Positions 57,294 through 64,000 of a DNA stretch of 64,000 bases are shown here, piece by piece; within the stretch, counting starts at the first letter, position 1; each line of letters begins with the position of its first letter. The notes beneath the pieces were generated by a model that did not search any database, was not told the DNA's origin, and worked only from the letters and a program-made list of their open reading frames with translations. Origin of the DNA: Streptomyces neyagawaensis (lineage in GTDB: Bacteria > Actinomycetota > Actinomycetes > Streptomycetales > Streptomycetaceae). The stretch is from assembly GCF_023516595.1 (NCBI RefSeq), contig NZ_JAMGBG010000123.1:19178-83177 (forward strand), written 5' to 3'. A program made the position numbers and the translations under genes.

Positions 57294-57827
57294 TCAGGTC
57301 GCCGTCCCGGGCAGCAGGAGCGCCATGACGCCCACGAGTGTGGCGCTGCTGACGATCTCGCGTCGGCCGATCATGCCGGGGACGTCGGCCAGCGGGATCC
57401 ACGCCAGCCTGTCCGACTCGTTGCGTTCCGTGGGCTCACCCATGTGCCGGGCGTCGTCCGTACGGAACACGAAGTGCCGTGAGTCCATGATCCCGGCCGC
57501 CGGCTGCGCGTAGATCAGCTCCCGCATCGTCCCCGGACGCCACCCCGTCTCCTCCTCCAACTCCCGGGCGGCCGCGGCCTCCGGGCTCTCGCCGTCCTCG
57601 ACCAGCCCCATGGGCAGCTCCCAGGCCCAGGTGTCGGTGACGAAGCGGTGGCGCCACATCATCAGCACGCGGCGCCTGTCGTCCACGGCCGCCGTCACGG
57701 CGACATCGCGCAGTCGGACGACGTGGTAGTCGCCGCGGGTGCCGTCCGGCTGGGTCACGTCCAGCGACCTCAACCGCACCCAGGGGGTGTCGTGCAGCGT
57801 GTGCTCGCCGTGAACGGTCCATCGCAT
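57294..57827 (-). CDS. Nudix hydrolase
   Basis: The 177-residue protein has the complete Nudix box GLVEDGESPEAAAARELEEETGW (seen as G-x5-E-x7-REL-EE-x-G). It is preceded by VLMMWRHRFVTDTWAWELPM, as in ADP-ribose pyrophosphatase-like members. It hydrolyses a nucleoside diphosphate linked to some group; the substrate is not fixed. ATG 57827 (MRWTVHGEH) is chosen; 20 extra in-frame residues upstream are not family-like. Confidence 0.9.
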   Translation of the reverse strand: MRWTVHGEHTLHDTPWVRLRSLDVTQPDGTRGDYHVVRLRDVAVTAAVDDRRRVLMMWRHRFVTDTWAWELPMGLVEDGESPEAAAARELEEETGWRPGTMRELIYAQPAAGIMDSRHFVFRTDDARHMGEPTERNESDRLAWIPLADVPGMIGRREIVSSATLVGVMALLLPGTAT

Positions 57828-57909
57828 GGTGCGCCTGCTCTCCTCGGTCGCAGTTGCCGGAGGCGGGGCCCGGCGCGGGTCGCCCACCTGCTCAGCTGGA
57901 TCATCCCGC

Positions 57910-59016
57910 CTACCGCAGGACCCCTTCCAGGAAGTCGCTGCCGAGGCGGGCGACCACCGCCACGTCCAGCTGGTGCAGGACGTACCGGCCGCGGCGGCGG
58001 GTCGTCAGGAGGTCCGCCTTCTTCAGGACGGCGAGGTGCCGGGATATCTCCGGTGCCGTCATGCCCAACATCTGCGCCAGCTCGCCCGTGGTGTACGCGC
58101 TGCGGGCGAGGTTGCGGCACAGGCGCATCCGGACGGGGTGCGACAGGGCGGTCATGCGCAGGGCGAGCTGCTCGACCGACGGCGGCGCGGCGGGCTCGGC
58201 GGTACCGACCGGGTACTGGAGGACCGGCTGCCAGCCGAACCGGTGCAGGACGGTGAGATGGGGCCGGCCCAGACTCGTCGGCACCAGGAGCAGTCCCCCG
58301 TCCTCCGTGGCCGTCCGGCTCTCGACCAGCTTGTCCACGGTGATCCGGGCCGCCGCCTCGTCATGAGCTATCGACGGGGACACGGCGCCCAGCGCCTCGC
58401 CCAGGCCCTTGTGGCGCAGCAACTCCGTCTTGTGGCGGGCGTCCCCGGCGAGAGTGTGGCGCACCCGGGACCACGTCTCGGCGAAGAACGCCTCGTCGCA
58501 GTCCTCCAGGAACTGCCGCAGCCAGGCCCGCACGGCCGGCGGGTCCGCCAGCAGCCGCTGCGCGAACCGCACCTGCCGCGGCCCCCGCGCGGCGGCCAAC
58601 TCCAGGGCGAGCCCGCGTGTCTCCGGATCGGACAGCACGTCCCGCTTCCGCGAGTCGTACCCCGGGGTGCAGACGAACTCCATTCCCGCGTCCACGAACT
58701 GGTCGTCCGTCAGCTTGTCGAGCAGGTCCAGCTCCTCGGCGAGCGTCCCGCCGGGGAGCGTGTCCCGGCCGGGGACGCCGGCGAACGGCATGAACAGGTC
58801 CGAGAACGTCGTACGCCACAGGAAGTCCGCCTCGCACATCCGGTCCGCGAGATGCGGATCGAGCCGGGCGGTCACCCCCGTCACCCAGCCCTGCGACCCC
58901 GGATGGTGCCCCGGCTCGGCCAGCACGTGCAGCGCCATGCCGAGTTCGGCCAGGGGAGAGGGGACGAAGGCCACCCGCTCCGGCCGCAGCCCCGTGATGT
59001 CGATGCGCACGCTCAT
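57910..59016 (-). CDS. ArsR-like winged-helix regulator with DUF5937-type N-terminal region
   Basis: The 368-residue protein has a C-terminal ArsR winged helix (LALRMTALSHPVRMRLCRNLA, YTTGELAQMLGMTAPEISRHLAVL, TRRRGRYVLHQLD, about 285-368). The N-terminal 250 residues (RIDITGLRPERVAFVPSPLAELG) match a family of Streptomyces regulators with a long sensory region. No clear metal-binding Cys pair is seen. ATG 59016 is the first family-like start; the open frame runs far upstream. Ligand and targets unknown. Confidence 0.8.
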   Translation of the reverse strand: MSVRIDITGLRPERVAFVPSPLAELGMALHVLAEPGHHPGSQGWVTGVTARLDPHLADRMCEADFLWRTTFSDLFMPFAGVPGRDTLPGGTLAEELDLLDKLTDDQFVDAGMEFVCTPGYDSRKRDVLSDPETRGLALELAAARGPRQVRFAQRLLADPPAVRAWLRQFLEDCDEAFFAETWSRVRHTLAGDARHKTELLRHKGLGEALGAVSPSIAHDEAAARITVDKLVESRTATEDGGLLLVPTSLGRPHLTVLHRFGWQPVLQYPVGTAEPAAPPSVEQLALRMTALSHPVRMRLCRNLARSAYTTGELAQMLGMTAPEISRHLAVLKKADLLTTRRRGRYVLHQLDVAVVARLGSDFLEGVLR

Positions 59017-59084
59017 GACGACATGGTGCACCCGACCACTGACAACACCCGGCGCGGCCGCCCGGCGAGCAGGGCCCTCACCGG

Positions 59085-60335
59085 CTACGCCCCGACCACC
59101 GCCCTCACCCGCTCCACGAAGTCCGCCGCCGCCCGCCGTACGTCCTGCGCGGTCCACTCCAGCCCCGCCGCGCGCACCTCCACCTCGGTGACGGCCAGTC
59201 CCGGCCCGCCCCTGTCCCAGGCGCGGGCGAACAGCAGCGTCCCCGTCTCCTCGCCCTGCCGGACCGCGGCCTCCGCGACGACGTCGACGTCGTACGGCAG
59301 CCACACCTGGAACTCCTGCGTGTGCGGCACCTCGGGGTGCACCCGCGCCCACGGCACCCCCGCCCGGGCGAACCCCTCGCCCAGCGCGGCGGCGACCACG
59401 CGCGCGTGGCGGACGTATTCCGGCAGCCGGGGCAGCTCCCGCTCCAGCCCCACCAGGGCCGACAGGGCGGTGGGGAACTGCTGGAACAGCTGGCCGCCGT
59501 ACCGGTGCCGCCACGTTTTCAGGTCCTCGACCAGTGTCCTGGGACCGGCGATCGCGGCACCGCCGTAGGCGTCGAGGGACTTGTAGTACGAGACGTAGAC
59601 GCTGTCGGCGAGGGACGCGATCTCGTCCACGGGCCTGCCGAGGTGCGTCACGGACTCCCACAGGCGGGCCCCGTCGAAGTGGACCACCGCGTCGCGTTCG
59701 CGTGCCGCCTCGGTGAGCGCCGTCAGCTCCTCCCAGGAGGGCAGGACGAACCCGGCTTCCCTGAGGGGCAGTTCGAGCATCAGCGTCCCGAAGGGCTCGG
59801 GGAGTCCCTCGATCTCGTCCGCGGTCGGCTGCCGGGCCTCTCCCGTCAGCCGGACCGGGCGCAACCCGCTGACCTGGCTGAACGCGTTCCGTTCGTGCAC
59901 CTCGGGGTGGGACAGCGCGTGCAGCGCGACGGCCGGGTTCCCGGTGCGGGCCGCCCAGCAGCGCAGGGCCACCTGCTGGGCCATGGTGCCGGTCGGGAAG
60001 AAGGCGGCGGCCTCCATGCCGAGCAGCGCGGCCGTCCGCTCCTCCAGGGCCTCCACGACCCCGTTGCCGTAGATGTCCGCCGAGCCGTCCAGGTCGTACA
60101 CGTCCCCGGCCGCGTCGAGCACGGCCAGCCGCTCCCTGACGGTCCCCAGGGCACCCGGCCGCGACAGCACGCGGTCCGCCGCGCGGTGCGCGGTCAACCG
60201 CCGCCTGTACCGCGACATCGCCGCGGACTCCTCAAGCTTTGCTTCCGCCGAGGACTCCTCGCCCGCCGCGCGTCCCTCCGCGGAGTCCGTCCCGCCGTGC
60301 ATGTGTGCCGTCGTGTTCTCCGCCGCGTCAGTCAT
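59085..60335 (-). CDS. Threonine aldolase-like PLP enzyme (beta-eliminating lyase family)
   Basis: The 416-residue protein is a fold-type I PLP enzyme. It has YDLDGSADIYGNGVVEALEE, FFPTGTMAQQVALRCWA and VVHFDGARLWES, and the PLP lysine lies in YVSYYKSLDAYGGAAIAG (about 251). It should cleave threonine or similar beta-hydroxy amino acids to glycine and an aldehyde. A polar extension of about 40 residues precedes the core, so a start within it is possible. It is divergent from the DUF2520-panC-nadB operon, 181 bases away. Confidence 0.87.
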   Translation of the reverse strand: MTDAAENTTAHMHGGTDSAEGRAAGEESSAEAKLEESAAMSRYRRRLTAHRAADRVLSRPGALGTVRERLAVLDAAGDVYDLDGSADIYGNGVVEALEERTAALLGMEAAAFFPTGTMAQQVALRCWAARTGNPAVALHALSHPEVHERNAFSQVSGLRPVRLTGEARQPTADEIEGLPEPFGTLMLELPLREAGFVLPSWEELTALTEAARERDAVVHFDGARLWESVTHLGRPVDEIASLADSVYVSYYKSLDAYGGAAIAGPRTLVEDLKTWRHRYGGQLFQQFPTALSALVGLERELPRLPEYVRHARVVAAALGEGFARAGVPWARVHPEVPHTQEFQVWLPYDVDVVAEAAVRQGEETGTLLFARAWDRGGPGLAVTEVEVRAAGLEWTAQDVRRAAADFVERVRAVVGA

Positions 60336-60516
60336 TGCCTGATCATCCCGTGCCCCGCCCTCCGGGGACACGGATTTCACACCGGCGTGACCTGCGGACA
60401 TTCCACGCGGAAACCCACAGCCTGTGGACAACCGATCGACCCTCGAACCAATCGCGTTAACATGACGAGAAATCGTCCGGTACCCGGAGCGGACTGGAAC
60501 GGGAAGGCCACCGCGA

Positions 60517-61455
60517 GTGAGTACATTCCAGCAACCAGAGCCGAAGGACCGCCCCGCGCGGCTCACCGTCGGCGTCGTGGGCGCCGGCCGGGTCGGCCCG
60601 GCGCTGGCCGCGTCGCTGAAGCTCGCGGGACACCGCCCGGTGGCCGTGTCGGGAGTCTCCGACGCCTCCCGGCGACGCGCCGCCGAACTGCTGCCCGACG
60701 TGCCGCTGATGCCCCCGGCCGACGTACTGCGCCACGCCGACCTGGTCCTGCTGACCGTCCCCGACGACGCCCTGCCGGGCCTCGTGGAGGGCCTCGCCGA
60801 GACCGGTTCCGTCCGGCCGGGGCAGCTGCTGGTGCACACCTCCGGGCGGTACGGCGCGAAGGTGCTGGATCCCGCGCTGCGGGCCGGGGCGCTGCCCCTC
60901 GCGCTGCACCCCGCGATGACGTTCACCGGGACCGCCGTCGACGTACAGCGGCTCGCCGGGTGCTCCTTCGGGGTCACGGCGCCCGAGGAGCTGCGGCTGG
61001 CCGCCGAGGCGCTGGTGATCGAGATGGGCGGGGAGCCCGAGTGGATCGCCGAGGCCGACCGCCCGCTCTACCACGCGGCCCTCGCCCTCGGCGCCAACCA
61101 CCTGGTCACCCTGGTCGCCCAGTCCATGGAACTGCTGCGCACGGCCGGCGTCACGGCCCCCGACCGTATGCTCGGCCCGCTCCTCGGCGCCGCCCTCGAC
61201 AACGCCCTGCGTTCCGGGGACGCGGCCCTCACCGGCCCCGTCGCGCGCGGCGACGCGGGCACGGTCGCCGCGCACATCGCCGAGCTGCGCGCGCACGCCC
61301 CCGCCACCGTGGCCGGGTATCTGGCGATGGCCCGCGCCACCGCCGACCGGGCCCTCGCCCACGGCCTGCTCAAGCCGGAGCTCGCCGAGGACCTCCTCGG
61401 GGTACTCGCGAACGGAGCGGGCGGGACCACCGGGACCGAAGGGAACGCCGGATGA
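60517..61455 (+). CDS. Rossmann-like/DUF2520 dehydrogenase-type protein
   Basis: The 312-residue protein has the NAD(P)-binding VGVVGAGRVGPALAASL (about 18-34) and LVLLTVPDDALP, and the DUF2520 C-terminal helices (ADRPLYHAALALGANHLVTL). The fold resembles ketopantoate reductase and similar dehydrogenases. It immediately precedes panC with an ATGA overlap, also true in mycobacteria, which suggests a role near pantothenate synthesis (a PanE substitute is only an inference). GTG 60517 follows GGGAAGG. Confidence 0.85.
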   Translation: MSTFQQPEPKDRPARLTVGVVGAGRVGPALAASLKLAGHRPVAVSGVSDASRRRAAELLPDVPLMPPADVLRHADLVLLTVPDDALPGLVEGLAETGSVRPGQLLVHTSGRYGAKVLDPALRAGALPLALHPAMTFTGTAVDVQRLAGCSFGVTAPEELRLAAEALVIEMGGEPEWIAEADRPLYHAALALGANHLVTLVAQSMELLRTAGVTAPDRMLGPLLGAALDNALRSGDAALTGPVARGDAGTVAAHIAELRAHAPATVAGYLAMARATADRALAHGLLKPELAEDLLGVLANGAGGTTGTEGNAG

Positions 61456-62444
61456 CCACCACCGTGCTGCGCACCGCCGACGAACTGCACGCACGCACGC
61501 GTGCGGGCCGCCGCGCCGTCGTGATGACCATGGGCGCCCTGCACGAGGGCCACGCCACGCTGGTCCGCACCGCCCGCGAGATCGCGGGCACCGAGGGCGA
61601 GGTCGTCGTCACCGTCTTCGTGAACCCCCTCCAGTTCGGCGCGGGCGAGGACCTCGACCGCTATCCGCGCACCCTGGACGCCGACGTCAAGCTCGCCGAA
61701 CAGTCCGGCGCCGACGTCGTGTTCGCCCCCGCCGTGGACGAGGTCTACCCGGGCGGCGAACCCCAGGTCCGCATCACCGCCGGCCCCATGGGGGAACGCC
61801 TGGAGGGCGCCTCCCGCCCCGGCCACTTCGACGGCATGCTCACCGTCGTCGCCAAGCTGCTCCACCTCACCCGCCCCGACGTGGCGCTCTACGGCCAGAA
61901 GGACGCCCAGCAGCTCGCCCTGATCCGCCGCATGGTCCGGGACCTCAACTTCGGCGTGGACGTCGTCGCCGTCCCCACCGTCCGCGAACCCGACGGGCTG
62001 GCCCTCTCCAGCCGCAACCGCTACCTGTCCGCCCAGGAACGCCGCACCGCCCTCGCCCTCTCGCAGGCCCTGTTCGCGGGCCGGGACCGGCACGCCGCGC
62101 AGGAGGCGCTCCGCGCGCGTGCCCGCGAAGTGCCCGCCACGCGTGCGCGTGCCGAGGCCCTCAGCGCGCTCGGCGAGTCCCGCGCGGCCGCCGACGCCCA
62201 CGCCATGGCCAAGGCCGCGCCCGGCGGCCCCGCCGCCGTCCGCGCCGCCGCCCGTCTCGTCCTCGACGAGGCCCTGCGCGCGAAGCCCCCGCTGGAGCTG
62301 GACTACCTGGCCCTGGTGGACCCGTCCGACTTCACCGACATCCCCGACGACTTCACCGGCGAAGCCGTCCTCGCCGTCGCGGCCCGGGTGGGGACGACCC
62401 GGCTGATCGACAACATCCCCCTGACCTTCGGAGCCGCCTCGTGA
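61452..62444 (+). CDS. panC: Pantothenate synthetase
   Basis: The 330-residue enzyme joins pantoate and beta-alanine with ATP to give pantothenate, the precursor of CoA. It has MTMGALHEGHATLVRTARE (the HxGH motif), VFVNPLQFGAGEDLDRYPRTL, FDGMLTVVAKLLHL and ALYGQKDAQQLALIRRMVRD. It is coupled upstream to DUF2520 and downstream to nadB by four-base overlaps. An insert of about 35 residues, rich in Ala and Arg, near residues 215-250 precedes the C-terminal domain. Confidence 0.95.
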   Translation: MTTTVLRTADELHARTRAGRRAVVMTMGALHEGHATLVRTAREIAGTEGEVVVTVFVNPLQFGAGEDLDRYPRTLDADVKLAEQSGADVVFAPAVDEVYPGGEPQVRITAGPMGERLEGASRPGHFDGMLTVVAKLLHLTRPDVALYGQKDAQQLALIRRMVRDLNFGVDVVAVPTVREPDGLALSSRNRYLSAQERRTALALSQALFAGRDRHAAQEALRARAREVPATRARAEALSALGESRAAADAHAMAKAAPGGPAAVRAAARLVLDEALRAKPPLELDYLALVDPSDFTDIPDDFTGEAVLAVAARVGTTRLIDNIPLTFGAAS

Positions 62445-64000
62445 GCACCACAGGCATACGACTGCACGCGCCCGCACCGGGCTGGTCCATCGACGCCGAC
62501 GTGGTCGTCGTCGGCTCCGGCGTCGCCGGCCTCACCGCCGCGCTGCGCTGCGAGGCCGCCGGCCTGGCCACGGTCGTCGTCACCAAGGCCCGCCTCGACG
62601 ACGGCTCCACCCGCTGGGCCCAGGGCGGCATCGCCGCCGCCCTCGGCGAGGGCGACACCCCCGAACAACATCTGGACGACACCCTCGTCGCGGGCGCCGG
62701 CCTGTGTGACGAGGACGCCGTACGCCTCCTCGTCACGGAGGGCCCCGACGCCGTGCGCCGCCTCATCGCGACCGGCGCCCACTTCGACGAGTCGGAGGAA
62801 GGCGGCCTGGAGCTGACCCGCGAGGGCGGCCACCACCGCCGCCGCATCGCCCACGCGGGCGGCGACGCCACCGGCGCGGAGATCTCCCGTGCCCTCGTCG
62901 AGGCGGTACGCGCGCGTGGACTGCGCACGGTCGAGAACGCGCTCGTCCTGGACCTCCTGACGGACGCCGAGGGCCGCACCGCCGGTGTCACCCTGCACGT
63001 CATGGGCGAGGGCCAGCACGACGGCGTGGGAGCCGTCCACGCCCCCGCCGTGGTCCTCGCCACCGGCGGCATGGGCCAGGTCTTCTCCGCCACCACCAAC
63101 CCGTCCGTGTCCACCGGCGACGGCGTGGCCCTCGCCCTGCGCGCGGGCGCCGAGGTCTCCGACCTCGAATTCGTGCAGTTCCACCCCACCGTGCTGTTCC
63201 TCGGCGCGGACGCCGAGGGCCAGCAGCCGCTGGTGTCCGAGGCCGTGCGCGGTGAGGGCGCCCACCTGGTCGACGCCACCGGCACCCGCTTCATGCTCGG
63301 ACAGCACGAGCTGGCCGAACTCGCGCCCCGGGACATCGTCGCCAAGGGCATCATGCGCCGGATGCAGGAGCAGGGCGCCGAGCACATGTACCTGGACGCC
63401 CGGCACTTCGGCGCCGACATGTGGGAACACCGCTTCCCCACCATCCTCGCCGCCTGCCGCGCCAACGGACTCGACCCCGTCACCGAGCCCATCCCGGTCG
63501 CCCCGGCCGCCCACTACGCCTCCGGCGGCGTCCGCACCGACTCCCACGGCCGTACCACCGTCCCCGGCCTGTACGCCTGCGGCGAGGTCGCCTGCACCGG
63601 CGTCCACGGCGCCAACCGGCTCGCCTCGAACTCCCTCCTGGAGGGCCTGGTCTACGCCGAGCGCATCGTCGCCGACATCGCCGCCGCCCACGCCGAGAAC
63701 GGCCTCCACGCGCGCGTGCCCCAGCCCGTCCCGTACGCCGAGCAGCCCGCGCACCCGCTGCTCGCCCCGGAGATACGGTTCGCGATCCAGCGGATCATGA
63801 CCGAGGGCGCCGGCGTCCTGCGCTCCGAGGCCTCCCTGGCGACCGCCGCGGCGGCCCTGGACCGGCTGCACGCCGAGGCCCGCGACGCGCTCGCCGAGAA
63901 CGGCAAGACGGCCGAGCCCGGCGTCGACACCTGGGAGACCACCAACCTCCTGTGCGTGGCCCGCGTCCTGGTCGCCGCCGCGCGGCTGCGCGAGGAGACC
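62441..64000 (+). CDS. nadB: L-aspartate oxidase, partial (3' end outside the window)
   Basis: The visible 520 codons encode a flavoprotein that oxidises aspartate to iminoaspartate in NAD synthesis. It has the FAD loop VVVVGSGVAGLTAALRCEAA (about 18-37), RWAQGGIAAALG, FVQFHPTVLF, SEAVRGEGAHLVD and ANRLASNSLLEGLVYAERI. GTG 62441 overlaps the panC stop. The stop codon lies beyond position 64000; nadC probably follows, as in other genomes. Confidence 0.95.
   Translation, partial: MSTTGIRLHAPAPGWSIDADVVVVGSGVAGLTAALRCEAAGLATVVVTKARLDDGSTRWAQGGIAAALGEGDTPEQHLDDTLVAGAGLCDEDAVRLLVTEGPDAVRRLIATGAHFDESEEGGLELTREGGHHRRRIAHAGGDATGAEISRALVEAVRARGLRTVENALVLDLLTDAEGRTAGVTLHVMGEGQHDGVGAVHAPAVVLATGGMGQVFSATTNPSVSTGDGVALALRAGAEVSDLEFVQFHPTVLFLGADAEGQQPLVSEAVRGEGAHLVDATGTRFMLGQHELAELAPRDIVAKGIMRRMQEQGAEHMYLDARHFGADMWEHRFPTILAACRANGLDPVTEPIPVAPAAHYASGGVRTDSHGRTTVPGLYACGEVACTGVHGANRLASNSLLEGLVYAERIVADIAAAHAENGLHARVPQPVPYAEQPAHPLLAPEIRFAIQRIMTEGAGVLRSEASLATAAAALDRLHAEARDALAENGKTAEPGVDTWETTNLLCVARVLVAAARLREET

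Noticed and set aside
59322..61451. Upstream in-frame extension of panC
   Set aside because: It crosses the threonine-aldolase-like gene and the DUF2520 gene; the PanC family begins at ATG 61452.

Overview
The window is high-GC actinobacterial DNA, and everything in it points to a Streptomyces chromosome. GTG and TTG starts are frequent, neighbouring genes often overlap by four bases, and families typical of the genus are present (SARP/NB-ARC regulator, DUF397 and DUF5753 proteins, TipA-like MerR, zinc-free ribosomal proteins under a Zur-like box). Only two TTA codons were seen by eye. From memory the gene order resembles the core-chromosome stretch around SCO3380-SCO3435 of S. coelicolor. 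No prophage, IS element, tRNA, rRNA or CRISPR array was seen.

Layout. 1-12.9 kb: the end of a glycosyltransferase, a large AfsR-like regulator, a PolA-like polymerase, a Clp-N/HTH protein behind two palindromes, a MacB-type ABC exporter, a DUF2786 protein and two lipoproteins. 13.1-15.6 kb: a zinc-starvation locus with zinc-independent S14, L28, L33, L31 and S18 plus a CobW-type GTPase around one Zur-like box. 16.0-18.2 kb: a whiJ-like developmental module (DUF397, ATPase, XRE/DUF5753) with a shared 25-bp upstream element. 18.3-26.4 kb: aldehyde dehydrogenase, DinB, PadR with an ABC exporter, glutamate decarboxylase, TipA-like MerR and DedA. 26.5-41.2 kb: a conserved actinobacterial housekeeping block (threonine/serine exporter, ppa, D-Ala-D-Ala carboxypeptidase, DUF2342 zincin, tilS, hpt, ftsH, folE, folK, folB, folP). 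It is interrupted by a free-standing intein-like LAGLIDADG endonuclease gene. 41.4-53.3 kb: lysyltransferase-like membrane protein, esterase, a repetitive coiled-coil membrane protein, a PH-domain pair, an orphan nuoD convergent with a MidA/NDUFAF7-type methyltransferase, and a two-component system. 53.3-64 kb: a TmrB-like ATPase, an 852-residue protein with Rossmann-like segments divergent from a zinc-ribbon protein, Nudix, ArsR-like and threonine-aldolase genes, and an overlapping DUF2520-panC-nadB operon cut by the window end.

Working together. The zinc locus would replace zinc-binding ribosomal proteins when zinc is scarce. The fol genes make dihydropteroate from GTP. DUF2520-panC-nadB link pantothenate and NAD synthesis. 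PadR and the MerR protein appear to regulate through palindromes visible in or near their promoters. The points most worth checking are the nuoD/MidA pairing, the orphan intein-like gene, the Clp-N operator pair, the whiJ-like shared element, a dispersed repeat inside the CobW gene, and the 852-residue protein.
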